Part shown: piece by piece, positions 24,157 to 32,434 of the stretch
How the letters are laid out: the number at the start of each line of letters is the position of its first letter
Numbering within the stretch: position 1 is the stretch's first letter
NCBI GenBank assembly: GCA_002414385.1
Contig: DHZH01000001.1
Coordinates: 372,431 to 436,430 of the forward strand
DNA length: 64,000 bases
Direction of reading: 5' to 3'
From: Gammaproteobacteria bacterium UBA5109
Lineage (GTDB): Bacteria; Pseudomonadota; Gammaproteobacteria; Pseudomonadales; Pseudohongiellaceae
Translations under genes and position numbers: made by a program
Notes under the pieces: model-generated
The model's input: only the letters and a program-made list of their open reading frames with translations
The model's database searches: none
Told to the model about the DNA's origin: nothing

Positions 24157-24419
24157 GAGAAATCCCTTTGATCTTTTAGTTTGATGATAGCTTAAGCAGT
24201 AAAAGTAGAGCAATTAGGGCATTCCAATGAGGCTAGTGAGGGGGGGGGGTAGCAGTGGCTCCCCCTTAAACTGTCGAGCGCGCGCTTTCGCAATTTTTGA
24301 TTTTTTTTAAATTCAAAATTAGATTAAGCAACCCTGTTTACCTCAGGGAATGGGGATGAATTTCTAATAACGACCTGTACTAGTATGCTTAGCATTAAAA
24401 CGCCACCAGGAGTATAAGG

Positions 24420-24662
24420 ATGAATAACAAACTACGCCCATTTGATTGGTATATGTTAGCCGCAATTTTCTTTATTTTTGGCGAATTGTTTTCTGATGAT
24501 ATGAATGAGCTAGGGCGAGGCGATAATTTTGATCCAGCTACTGATACCAATTATGGGGTTATTTGGATAATTGATAACGAATGGATAATTAACTATCCAG
24601 TTATTGCCTTTGGGATTACTCTCCTTTGTATAGTCATAGGTACCATCAAAGTAAAAAAATAA
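24420..24662 (+). CDS. Small membrane protein
   Basis: An 80-residue protein with two hydrophobic segments (about residues 10-23 and 57-76) separated by an acidic loop, ending in K-V-K-K. A ribosome-binding site (AGGAG and AAGG) precedes the ATG. The function is unknown. It is a single-gene cargo unit, divergent from the zinc-ribbon gene. Confidence 0.6.
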   Translation: MNNKLRPFDWYMLAAIFFIFGELFSDDMNELGRGDNFDPATDTNYGVIWIIDNEWIINYPVIAFGITLLCIVIGTIKVKK

Positions 24663-24774
24663 GGGCATTTTGAGACCAATACGCGCGCGCGAGGCAACTT
24701 GCACTCAGTATCGTGCGTAAGGTTTACTTAAGTAACTAGATTCCAACAGATTACAATAACAGAGGAAAACAGCT

Positions 24775-25077
24775 ATGGATTTAGCTGAAGTTAAAAAGCG
24801 GCTCGAAGTAAGTGCTAAAAGTTCAAGGGAATTTTGGGAACAGGTAAAACAGCGGTTTACATCTGAAGAGGCTGAAATCCAATCAAATTTTAGAGTGCTT
24901 GATATCCAAAATATTTCGGATGATTGTATTGATTTAATTATGATCAGGAAATGGGAAGATGAAAATGAATCTATGGATCATTGGAGGTTTATCATAGAAA
25001 AGCCTTTTTTAAGAAAACCCAAGTTAAGGCTTTATATCACCAGTGGGCCGTCATTAGATGAGTTCATGGCCAAATAG
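24775..25077 (+). CDS. Unknown 100-residue protein
   Basis: A soluble, charged protein without signal peptide or membrane segment. A helical N-terminal half (K-K-R-L-E-V and E-F-W-E-Q-V-K) is followed by beta-type sequence ending in L-R-L-Y-I-T-S-G-P. AGAGGAAAAC precedes the ATG. No family is recognised. Confidence 0.6.
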   Translation: MDLAEVKKRLEVSAKSSREFWEQVKQRFTSEEAEIQSNFRVLDIQNISDDCIDLIMIRKWEDENESMDHWRFIIEKPFLRKPKLRLYITSGPSLDEFMAK

Positions 25078-25390
25078 TAATATCTCGCGCTTATATCTAC
25101 CTAGTCAGCTATATTTTTCCTTTGTAAATCAATGCTATTAGATTGAGTTAATCAATATTTACTACTTTAAGATCAATAGCTTTGATTCGTGTCGAATGGT
25201 GTGTAACTACAGTTGAGTAGCATGTTCTGTAATTTGCTGTTTTATATATGAAAACAGGATAGCTGGCAGGTCACTAGATGCTCACATTGCCCGCATGGAT
25301 GACACGGAGTCAGGCACCGTGGGGGGGCAAGGAATATACAAGCTAATACATAATGGTGATAATGCAAAAAACTTTAAGTAAGGATACTTT
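25078..25390. other. Gene-poor AT-rich stretch in the island
   Basis: About 310 bp with only a 28-codon frame near its right end, which has no supporting signal. I see no RNA gene or clear repeat. Confidence 0.35.
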
Positions 25391-25600
25391 ATGGAAAAGC
25401 CAATATTCCTAGGAATTCTTCTGTTTGTAACTGGTTGTGTTTCAGTAACCTCAGAAAGCGCTGCAAATATGACTGATCAAGGGTTATGTGATTTGGTAAA
25501 TTCAGACAGATACATAACTACATTTGAAGAAAGGGAGATTATTTATCAGGAGCTCCAGAATCGAAGTATTTCCTGTGATTTTTTAAATGTAGTTGAGTAA
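25391..25600 (+). CDS. Small lipoprotein
   Basis: A 69-residue protein with an N-terminal signal and lipobox V-T-G-C (Cys16). The mature part of about 54 residues is acidic and has two Cys that could form a disulfide. TAAGGA precedes the ATG. It is the last cargo gene before the right attachment site. The function is unknown. Confidence 0.65.
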   Translation: MEKPIFLGILLFVTGCVSVTSESAANMTDQGLCDLVNSDRYITTFEEREIIYQELQNRSISCDFLNVVE

Positions 25601-25624
25601 TCTAAATTTTGGCTGATCCTTGGC

Positions 25625-25646
25625 TATTGAAACACCTATAGCAACA
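25625..25646 (+). promoter_or_regulatory. Degenerate arm-type repeats near the right attachment site
   Basis: TATTGAAACA (25625-25634) and TATAGCAACA (25637-25646) each differ by one base from the TATTGCAACA repeats before the integrase gene. Their place about 60 bp inside the right junction suits integrase arm sites. Confidence 0.45.
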
Positions 25647-25702
25647 CTAATGACTTTATAATTATTAAAAGTATTTTAATATCAATAGGATATATTTAAT
25701 TA

Positions 25703-25717
25703 TTGGTACCGGAGGCC
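25703..25717. repeat. Right attachment site in tRNA-Leu
   Basis: TTGGTACCGGAGGCC, identical to the left copy. It covers the CCA end and acceptor strand of the tRNA-Leu gene, so the tRNA stays intact after integration. Confidence 0.88.
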
Positions 25718-25790
25718 GGACTTGAACCGGCACGACCGCAAGGCCATCGGATTTTGAATCCGACGTGTCTACCAATTTCACCACTCCGGC
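25704..25790 (-). tRNA. tRNA-Leu (anticodon CAA)
   Basis: An 87-base tRNA with encoded CCA. The acceptor stem GCCGGAG pairs with CTCCGGT (first pair G-T). The anticodon stem TCGGA/TCCGA encloses TTCAAAA, giving anticodon CAA for UUG codons. A long variable arm (GGCCTTGCGGTC region) and T arm GCCGGTTCAAGTCCGGC mark a class II tRNA. Its 3' end faces the island and is the integration target. Confidence 0.97.
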
Positions 25791-25820
25791 ACTCAGAGTC
25801 AGTCAGAATAGACAGGCGCG

Positions 25821-25826
25821 ATTATA
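25821..25826 (-). promoter_or_regulatory. tRNA-Leu -10 box with GC-rich discriminator
   Basis: On the minus strand TATAAT is followed directly by CGCGCC, 31 bases before the tRNA 5' end. GC-rich discriminators are typical of growth-rate-controlled stable RNA promoters. Confidence 0.65.
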
Positions 25827-25885
25827 CAGTCTCAAAGCGGTGCTAGCTATTATTTCCCGGGGGACTTGGGTAAGCTTGCACGCCC

Positions 25886-26905
25886 ATGAAACGCAGTGAT
25901 TTTTATTTTGAGCTTCCCGAAGAACTGATTGCGCATTATCCGCCGCTGAAACGCACGGATAGCCGATTGTTAAGTATTTCCCGTGACAGTGCTGAGCTAA
26001 GCCATAAAACATTCACAGACTTTCCTGACTTGCTCAAGCCGCAGGATCTACTGGTGTTCAATGATACCCGGGTGATTCCGGCACGTCTGTTTGGCCACAA
26101 GGAAAGCGGGGGCAAGGTTGAGGTGCTGATCGAGCGTCTGTTGCCAGATAACTGCCTGCTGGCGCAGGTCCGCGCCAGTAAATCACCAGGGTCGGGGTCA
26201 AAGCTGATTTTTACTGAAGAAACCAGTGCCCTGGTTGAAGGCCGGGAAGGTGAGTTCTTCCGCCTGCAATTTCCTGCGACTATCAATCTCAGTGATTTGC
26301 TGGACAAAATTGGCCACATGCCATTGCCACCCTATATCAAACGTGAGGATGAAAGTCTGGATCTTGAGCGTTATCAGACAGTTTACAGTCACAAAAAAGG
26401 TGCAGTAGCAGCACCGACGGCGGGTCTGCATTTTGATGAAAATATTCTGCAAGAGATAAAAAGCAAAGGCGTCGAATCAGCCTTTGTCACCCTGCACGTA
26501 GGTGCCGGAACTTTTCAGCCGGTGCGCAGTGAAAATATTACAGAGCATAAAATGCATGCAGAATACCTGGAGCTGAATCAGCAGGTCTGCGACCAGGTAA
26601 AGGCCTGCCGGGAAAGAGGCGGACGCGTCATTGCCGTGGGCACGACTTCGGTGCGCTGTCTGGAAACTGCCAGTCAATCTGGTGAAATCAGACCCTATAA
26701 GGGAGATACTGATATTTTTATTTATCCGGGTTATGAATTTAAATCCGTCGATGCCCTGCTGACCAATTTTCATCTGCCGGAATCGACCTTGATCATGCTG
26801 GTCAGTGCCTTTGCCGGAAGAGAACCTGTACTGCATGCCTATCATGAAGCCATAAAAGAAAAATATCGCTTCTTCAGTTACGGTGACGCGATGTTCATTT
26901 ATTGA
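25886..26905 (+). CDS. queA: S-adenosylmethionine:tRNA ribosyltransferase-isomerase
   Basis: QueA transfers and isomerises the ribosyl moiety of S-adenosylmethionine onto preQ1 in tRNA, giving epoxyqueuosine. The 339-residue protein has the usual length and landmarks: F-N-D-T-R-V-I-P-A-R-L, M-P-L-P-P-Y-I, A-A-P-T-A-G-L-H-F, V-G-A-G-T-F-Q-P-V and N-F-H-L-P-E-S-T-L. It begins about 95 bp past the tRNA-Leu gene on the opposite strand. In many gammaproteobacteria tgt follows directly; here three other genes lie between them. Confidence 0.97.
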   Translation: MKRSDFYFELPEELIAHYPPLKRTDSRLLSISRDSAELSHKTFTDFPDLLKPQDLLVFNDTRVIPARLFGHKESGGKVEVLIERLLPDNCLLAQVRASKSPGSGSKLIFTEETSALVEGREGEFFRLQFPATINLSDLLDKIGHMPLPPYIKREDESLDLERYQTVYSHKKGAVAAPTAGLHFDENILQEIKSKGVESAFVTLHVGAGTFQPVRSENITEHKMHAEYLELNQQVCDQVKACRERGGRVIAVGTTSVRCLETASQSGEIRPYKGDTDIFIYPGYEFKSVDALLTNFHLPESTLIMLVSAFAGREPVLHAYHEAIKEKYRFFSYGDAMFIY

Positions 26906-26966
26906 AAGCAATTTTACAGGGCAGCCTTTATACTCCCGCATCCCTGACTTTACGATGCAGATACTT

Positions 26967-28166
26967 ATGTCCCGCCTTTATTTAAAAAAATCCCGTGAAG
27001 ATGCGCTCAACAGACGCCACCCTTGGATATTTTCCGGCGCAGTAGAGCGTGTTGAGGGTCAGTTGCAAACTGGAGCTACAATCAGTGTCTGCAATACCTC
27101 GGGTACGGCTCTCGCTGTGGGTGCATATTCGCCAGAGTCCCAAATCCGCGTCCGGATCTGGGACTTTGATCCGCAGGCGGTGATTGATAAAGCCTTTTTC
27201 ACAAGGCGGCTACAGGCTGCTATTGCCGCCAGAAACAAGCAGAAGCCAAACAGCAATGCCCGGCGCCTGGTTTACGCTGAAGCCGACGGGCTGCCGGGGC
27301 TGGTTGTTGACCGTTATGCTGATGTGCTGGTCTGCCAGTTTCTTGCGGCGGGCGCCGAATACCACAAAGCCCTTATTGTGGAAGTACTGCAGGAATTACT
27401 GGATTGTGAGTCTGTGTATGAACGTTCAGATGTGTCGGTCCGGGAAAAGGAAGGACTGAGCCCCAGCGCTGGACTGCTTGCAGGCAGGGAACCCGACGAA
27501 CTGCTTCGTATTCACGAGAATGGTCTGCATTATCTGGTTGATATCCGTCAGGGGCATAAAACCGGTTTTTATCTGGATCAGCGCGACAACCGGGCATTTT
27601 TGAGCAGCTGCAGTCAGGGGGCAGAGGTTCTAAACTGTTTTGCCTACACCGGAGGTTTTGGACTGGCGGCTCTGGCAGGAGGGGCAAGCTCGGTCACCAA
27701 TCTGGATACTTCGGCGCCGGCCCTGCAGCTGGCGGCACGCAACGCGCAGGAGAACGGTTTTGCAGCAGATCGCTTTGTTACCATCGAGGCGGATGTTTTT
27801 GCCAGCCTGCGACAAATGCAGTCTGAAAATCGCAGTTTCGATATTATCGTGCTGGATCCGCCAAAGTTTATTGATAATAAAAAACAGCTGGATCGTGGTG
27901 CCCGTGCCTACAAGGATATAAATTTACAGGCGCTTAAACTTTTACGTCCGGGTGGCCTGCTCTTCAGTTTTTCCTGTTCCGGCCTGATGCAGGTGCCCCT
28001 GTTCCAGAAAATCATTGCCGATGCGGCGCTGGATGCTAAATGTACCGGGCACATCGTCCGCCAGCTCGGGCAGGCCGAAGATCATCCAATCAGCCTGAAC
28101 TTTCCCGAAGCCGCTTATCTGAAAGGTTTCTGTATACGTAAACGTGAGGCTGGACACGGATACTGA
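26967..28166 (+). CDS. rlmI: 23S rRNA (cytosine-C5)-methyltransferase, RlmI type
   Basis: Class I S-adenosylmethionine methyltransferase of about 399 residues with an N-terminal PUA domain (R-R-H-P-W-I-F-S-G) and a C-terminal Rossmann domain (N-C-F-A-Y-T-G-G-F-G, then D-P-P-K-F). It modifies a cytosine of 23S rRNA. The start is placed at the Met matching the family N-terminus M-S-R-L-Y-L-K-K; an ATG four codons upstream (26955) is possible and neither has a clear ribosome-binding site. It follows queA by about 60 bp on the same strand. Confidence 0.88.
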   Translation: MSRLYLKKSREDALNRRHPWIFSGAVERVEGQLQTGATISVCNTSGTALAVGAYSPESQIRVRIWDFDPQAVIDKAFFTRRLQAAIAARNKQKPNSNARRLVYAEADGLPGLVVDRYADVLVCQFLAAGAEYHKALIVEVLQELLDCESVYERSDVSVREKEGLSPSAGLLAGREPDELLRIHENGLHYLVDIRQGHKTGFYLDQRDNRAFLSSCSQGAEVLNCFAYTGGFGLAALAGGASSVTNLDTSAPALQLAARNAQENGFAADRFVTIEADVFASLRQMQSENRSFDIIVLDPPKFIDNKKQLDRGARAYKDINLQALKLLRPGGLLFSFSCSGLMQVPLFQKIIADAALDAKCTGHIVRQLGQAEDHPISLNFPEAAYLKGFCIRKREAGHGY

Positions 28167-28186
28167 ACAGCTGGTCCTGGCTTGAA

Positions 28187-29599
28187 TCAGGGCAGGTAGC
28201 GAATCTGTATGCCGACACTGTCCTGATCTATCAGTAGATCGGAAATCACCACTACCTTGTCATTACTCTCAAAGCCGGCCTTGTCTTTCAATTCGTTAAA
28301 GGCGCGGCGCAGGGTTTCTTCCGGGTCACTGCTGAATTCAATTTTGAAGGGATATACATAACGGTTCAGCGTCATCAGGCGGCGGGTTACGCCGATATTG
28401 GTAAAGGCAAATATCGGCGAGGTTTCCGGGTGACAGTTGGTGACAAAGTTGGCCATGATGCCATGCCGGGTTACCACCACAATGCCCCTGGCGTTAAGAC
28501 TGTCAGCCAGTTCCACGGCAGTGGCTGCAAGATGTTCCTTGTCGGTATTCTTGATCAGATCATCGGTAAAATTAAGTCCGGGCTGTTTTTCTGTGGCGCG
28601 GGCGATGGCATCCAGTTGTTTGACACAGCGCACCGGGTGTTTGCCTATCGTGGTTTCACCGGAGAGCATGATGGCATCAGCACCTTCATACACTGCATTG
28701 GCGACATCGGTCACCTCGGCACGGGTTGGGATGGGGTTCTCGATCATGGATTCCAGCAGGTGGGTAGCAACTATCACGCGTTTACCGTAACGGGCGCAAA
28801 GTTTGATGATATGACGCTGCACCGTGGGCAGTTCCGCCAGATCAATTTCCACCCCCAGGTCACCACGGGCAACCATGATACCGTCGGCAACCTGCACGAT
28901 TTCTTCCAGGTTCTTGACGCCTTGCTGGTCTTCAATCTTGGCGATAATCTTGATGGTGGAAAGCTTTTCCGGAAAGTTTTCCTCAATCAGATTGCGCAGC
29001 TCCAGAATATCACTGGCTTCGCGGACAAAAGACAGGGCGATATAATCCAGTTCGTGTGACAGCCCATAAAGAATGTCTTCGCGGTCCTTGGCAGTGATAG
29101 CCGGCAGGTTGACACGGATGCCGGGCAGATTGACGTGTTTTTTACTGCCGAGCTTACCGCCGTCGAGAATTTTACAACGCAGCAGGGGGGGAGTTTTTTC
29201 CAGCACCTGCAGATTGATCAGACCGTTATCCACGGTAATCTTGTCACCCACGTTCACGGCTTCAATCAGTTCGTCATAGTTGATGCGGATGGAAGATTCT
29301 TCGACATCGACGTTATCGCGCACGGTGATGGTGATTTCATCACCGGTTTTCAGGTCCAGATCGTTTTCCAGTACTCCGGTGCGGATTTCCGGTCCCTGGG
29401 TATCGAGCAGGATGCCGACCGGAAAGGCCGTATGTTTGTTCAGTTCAATGATGTGGCCGATCATGCGGTCGACCCATTTGTGCGGGGCATGTGACATGTT
29501 GAGACGGATGATGTCCATCCCGGCCTCATGCATCTCCTGCAATTTTTCGTAGTTACTGGTGGCAGGGCCAAGCGTGCAGATAATTTTGGTTTTGCGCAT
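28187..29599 (-). CDS. pyk: Pyruvate kinase
   Basis: Glycolytic enzyme, 470 residues, converting phosphoenolpyruvate and ADP to pyruvate and ATP. Motifs: T-K-I-I-C-T-L-G-P-A at the N-terminus, L-N-M-S-H, I-A-K-I-E-D-Q (catalytic Lys), M-V-A-R-G-D-L-G-V-E, and E-G-A-D-A-I-M-L-S-G-E-T. The C-terminal allosteric domain is present. It is divergent from mdh with about 210 bp between the starts. Confidence 0.96.
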   Translation of the reverse strand: MRKTKIICTLGPATSNYEKLQEMHEAGMDIIRLNMSHAPHKWVDRMIGHIIELNKHTAFPVGILLDTQGPEIRTGVLENDLDLKTGDEITITVRDNVDVEESSIRINYDELIEAVNVGDKITVDNGLINLQVLEKTPPLLRCKILDGGKLGSKKHVNLPGIRVNLPAITAKDREDILYGLSHELDYIALSFVREASDILELRNLIEENFPEKLSTIKIIAKIEDQQGVKNLEEIVQVADGIMVARGDLGVEIDLAELPTVQRHIIKLCARYGKRVIVATHLLESMIENPIPTRAEVTDVANAVYEGADAIMLSGETTIGKHPVRCVKQLDAIARATEKQPGLNFTDDLIKNTDKEHLAATAVELADSLNARGIVVVTRHGIMANFVTNCHPETSPIFAFTNIGVTRRLMTLNRYVYPFKIEFSSDPEETLRRAFNELKDKAGFESNDKVVVISDLLIDQDSVGIQIRYLP

Positions 29600-29721
29600 T
29601 AAGGAGTCCGGTAATACAGGCGTTGCAGGGCAGAAACTACGGGCATTCTAGCAAATTAGCCTGCTTCAGGACAGTCACCTGCAGCAGTTTTTCGAGAGTG
29701 CCGACCAGCCGGAAAGTTTGC

Positions 29722-29727
29722 TATAAT
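29722..29727 (+). promoter_or_regulatory. mdh -10 box with GC-rich discriminator
   Basis: TATAAT is followed at once by CGCGCGC, about 80 bases before the mdh ATG. No convincing -35 box is visible at the standard distance. Confidence 0.55.
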
Positions 29728-29808
29728 CGCGCGCTCACGCCGTCAGCCCCTGGTAAGCGGCAGCAAATATCACAAGTTTTTATTACAAACGCGAAAGGGA
29801 TCAAATCA

Positions 29809-30786
29809 ATGAAATCTCCTGTTAGGGTTGCAGTCACCGGTGCTGCGGGACAAATCAGCTATTCACTCTTATTCAGAATTGCCTCCGGCGCCATGTTGGG
29901 TCCGGATCAACCGGTTATTCTGCAGTTGCTGGAAATCACACCGGCACTGGAAGCATTAAAAGGCACGGCAATGGAAATTGATGACTGTGCTTTTCCATTA
30001 GTGCAGGGCATCGTACAGACTGACGATCCGAATGTAGCATTCAAGGATGCAGATTACTGTCTGCTGGTCGGCGCACGTCCGCGCGGGCCGGGCATGGAGC
30101 GTAAAGATCTGCTGGAAGCCAATGCGGCAATTTTTTCCGAGCAGGGTAAAGCCATTAATGACAATGCCAGCCGTGATGTGAAGGTTATTGTTGTCGGTAA
30201 TCCGGCCAACACCAATGCGCTGATTGCCTACCGGAATGCCCCGGACCTGGATCCGGGCCAGTTTACAGCCATGATGCGCCTGGACCACAATCGTGCGATG
30301 GCACAACTGGCCCAGAAGACCGGCAAACACACCACAGATGTAGACGGCATCATCATCTGGGGTAACCACAGTGCAACGCAGTATCCGGATATTCATCACT
30401 GTAAGGTTGACGGCACTGCCGCCACAGAACTGGTTGACCAGAACTGGGTGGTCGATGACTTTATTCCAACCGTACAGCAGCGTGGCGCCGCGATCATTAA
30501 AGCCCGTGGATTATCCAGTGCGGCTTCAGCGGCCAATGCGGCAATTGAGCATATGCGTGACTGGGCAGCCGGCACAAACGGCAAGATTGTCAGCATGGGC
30601 ATTCCCAGTGATGGCAGCTACGGTATTGAGAAAGGCCTGATATATTCCTTCCCGGTGACCTGTGAAAAAGGTGAGTACAAGATTGTTCAGGGATTGGATA
30701 TTAATGAGTTTTCGCAAAACCTGATGGAAAAAACAGAAAACGAGTTGAAAGAAGAAAGAGATGGCGTCGCCCATCTGTTACCTTAA
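29809..30786 (+). CDS. mdh: Malate dehydrogenase
   Basis: Cytosolic NAD-dependent malate dehydrogenase (325 residues) of the TCA cycle, of the long LDH-like/cytosolic type rather than the shorter E. coli type. Motifs: V-T-G-A-A-G-Q-I-S-Y near the start, R-P-R-G-P-G-M-E-R substrate loop, V-G-N-P-A-N-T-N, M-M-R-L-D-H-N-R-A and catalytic His in W-G-N-H-S. The ATG with GAAAGGGATC upstream fits the family N-terminus; the frame stays open further upstream but without support. A strong terminator follows. Confidence 0.95.
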   Translation: MKSPVRVAVTGAAGQISYSLLFRIASGAMLGPDQPVILQLLEITPALEALKGTAMEIDDCAFPLVQGIVQTDDPNVAFKDADYCLLVGARPRGPGMERKDLLEANAAIFSEQGKAINDNASRDVKVIVVGNPANTNALIAYRNAPDLDPGQFTAMMRLDHNRAMAQLAQKTGKHTTDVDGIIIWGNHSATQYPDIHHCKVDGTAATELVDQNWVVDDFIPTVQQRGAAIIKARGLSSAASAANAAIEHMRDWAAGTNGKIVSMGIPSDGSYGIEKGLIYSFPVTCEKGEYKIVQGLDINEFSQNLMEKTENELKEERDGVAHLLP

Positions 30787-30827
30787 ATAACCAGGGCGCT
30801 AGCGCTGGATAGTTCAGGTAAAAGAAT

Positions 30828-30876
30828 AAAAAGGAAGTGTTAGAGGCAGGCAACTGCTTTCTCACTTCCTTTTTTT
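30828..30876 (+). terminator. Intrinsic terminator after mdh
   Basis: AAAAAGGAAGTG (30828-30839) pairs with CACTTCCTTTTT (30863-30874), followed by more T. It ends about 20 bp before the tgt start. Confidence 0.9.
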
Positions 30877-30894
30877 ATAAGAGTAAATTTATCA

Positions 30895-32031
30895 GTGGAA
30901 TTTACAGTCTCGACAACAGATGGTGAAGCGCGTCGCGGCCAGCTAAGCTTTGCTCGCGGTACGGTGCAGACTCCGGCCTTTATGCCGGTGGGGACCTACG
31001 GTTCCGTCAAGGGTCTGTTGCCGACCCAGATTGCCGAAACTGGTGCCGAGATTCTGCTGGGTAATACCTTCCACCTGATGCTGCGGCCCGGTACCGAAAT
31101 TATCCAGAAACATGGCGACCTGCATGATTTCATGGGCTGGGACAAACCCATCCTCACCGATTCTGGCGGTTTCCAGGTTTTCAGCCTCGGGGATATGCGC
31201 AGGATTTCCGAGGAGGGCGTGGAATTTCGTTCACCGGTGAACGGTGACAAGGTCTTCCTGAGCCCGGAAAAAGCGATCGAGGTTCAGCATCAGTTGGGCT
31301 CGGATATCGTTATGGTGTTTGATGAATGTACCCCGTATCCGGCGACAGAAACTGAAGCCCGGGAATCAATGGAGCTGTCCATGCGCTGGGCGCTTCGCTG
31401 CAAGAAGGCACATGGGGATAACAGCTCAGCCCTGTTCGGAATTGTGCAGGGCGGTATGTATCCAGCCTTGCGGGAAACATCCCTGAACGCTCTGACTCAG
31501 ATTAGTTTTGATGGCTATGCCATTGGCGGCCTGTCAGTGGGTGAGCCCAAGGACGACATGCTAAAAGTCCTGGATTCCATTGCAGCGCTTATGCCTGCCG
31601 ATAAACCGCGTTACCTGATGGGGGTGGGCACGCCGGCTGATCTGGTGGAGGCCGTGAGCCGGGGCATCGACATGTTTGATTGCGTGATGCCGACACGCAA
31701 TGCCCGCAATGCCCATATCTTCACTTCTGCAGGGGTACTGAAACTGCGTAACGCCCGTTTTCGTGATGATTTGGCGCCGCTGGATGAAAATTGTGACTGT
31801 TATACTTGTAAAAATTTTTCCCGGTCCTATTTACATCATATGGATAAGTGCAGGGAAATGCTGGGAGCACAGCTCAATACCATCCATAATCTGCACTACT
31901 ACCAGCGTTTGATGGCGAATTTGCGCGAGGCTGTGGAACAAGGTACATTGGCCGCCTTCAGAAACAGCTTCTATGCCGCTCAGGCTGAGCAGCAGGAAGA
32001 TGAAAAAGCCAATATCAGTAATCAAACTTAA
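30895..32031 (+). CDS. tgt: tRNA-guanine transglycosylase
   Basis: Tgt exchanges the wobble guanine of Asp, Asn, His and Tyr tRNAs for preQ1, the step before QueA. The 378-residue protein starts at a GTG; the N-terminus (T-T-D-G-E-A-R-R-G) aligns with the family start. Landmarks are F-M-P-V-G-T-Y-G-S-V-K, the catalytic Asp in L-T-D-S-G-G-F-Q-V-F, G-I-V-Q-G-G, and the zinc site C-D-C-Y-T-C. It is followed within 30 bp by yajC. Confidence 0.96.
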   Translation: MEFTVSTTDGEARRGQLSFARGTVQTPAFMPVGTYGSVKGLLPTQIAETGAEILLGNTFHLMLRPGTEIIQKHGDLHDFMGWDKPILTDSGGFQVFSLGDMRRISEEGVEFRSPVNGDKVFLSPEKAIEVQHQLGSDIVMVFDECTPYPATETEARESMELSMRWALRCKKAHGDNSSALFGIVQGGMYPALRETSLNALTQISFDGYAIGGLSVGEPKDDMLKVLDSIAALMPADKPRYLMGVGTPADLVEAVSRGIDMFDCVMPTRNARNAHIFTSAGVLKLRNARFRDDLAPLDENCDCYTCKNFSRSYLHHMDKCREMLGAQLNTIHNLHYYQRLMANLREAVEQGTLAAFRNSFYAAQAEQQEDEKANISNQT

Positions 32032-32057
32032 TTAATCAGTTGCAGGGCATTCTTACT

Positions 32058-32402
32058 ATGAACTTTTTTATTAATTCTGCGCAGGCGCAGACAACCACAG
32101 GCGCAGCACAACAGAGCCCCTGGACTTCTTTTATCTTTCTGGGCGGTTTTATCCTGATTTTTTACTTTATGCTGATTCGTCCGCAGTCAAAACGGGCCAA
32201 AGAGCATAAGGCCCTGGTCCAGGCGCTGTCGAAGGGTGACGAAGTTATCACTGCTGGTGGCGTCCTGGGGAAAGTGACCCATGTTGACGAGCAGTATATT
32301 GCCCTGACTGTTGCTGAGAATGTGGAGATGAAAATGCAGAAATCCTCGGTTTCTGCAGTCTTGCCCAAGGGCACCATTAAATCGATTGCCCAGGAAAAAT
32401 AA
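32058..32402 (+). CDS. yajC: Sec translocon accessory protein YajC
   Basis: Small inner-membrane protein (114 residues) that associates with SecDF and SecYEG. One transmembrane helix (about residues 22-40, ending in F-Y-F-M-L-I-R-P-Q) is followed by a cytoplasmic domain with K-G-D-E-V-I-T-A-G-G. The ATG at 32058 is preferred over an in-frame TTG at 32040. The tgt-yajC-secD-secF order is conserved in gammaproteobacteria. Confidence 0.93.
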   Translation: MNFFINSAQAQTTTGAAQQSPWTSFIFLGGFILIFYFMLIRPQSKRAKEHKALVQALSKGDEVITAGGVLGKVTHVDEQYIALTVAENVEMKMQKSSVSAVLPKGTIKSIAQEK

Positions 32403-32434
32403 CACAAATTAACTGAAATTGCCGGTTTGCCAAG

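Larger units (their letters stand above)
17613..25717. mobile_element. Integrated genomic island at tRNA-Leu(CAA)
   Basis: An island of about 8.1 kb bounded by identical 15-bp direct repeats (17613-17627 and 25703-25717). The right copy lies within and just beyond the 3' end of the tRNA-Leu gene. It carries a P4-type tyrosine integrase at its left end, an AlpA-like factor, repeated candidate integrase-binding sites near both ends, and unrelated cargo genes. It is visibly richer in A and T than the flanks. No replication, conjugation or phage structural genes are present, so it is a small non-self-transmissible element or a decayed one. The integrase lies at the end away from the intact tRNA gene, less usual for this class. 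Confidence 0.88.

Noticed and set aside
24241..24249. Run of G residues in the island as a phase-variation tract
   Set aside because: It lies between genes, not inside a frame or at a promoter spacer that I can identify, so switching is not supported.
17786..25600. Island as a prophage
   Set aside because: No capsid, tail, packaging, lysis or replication genes are seen. Only the integrase and the AlpA-like factor are phage-related.
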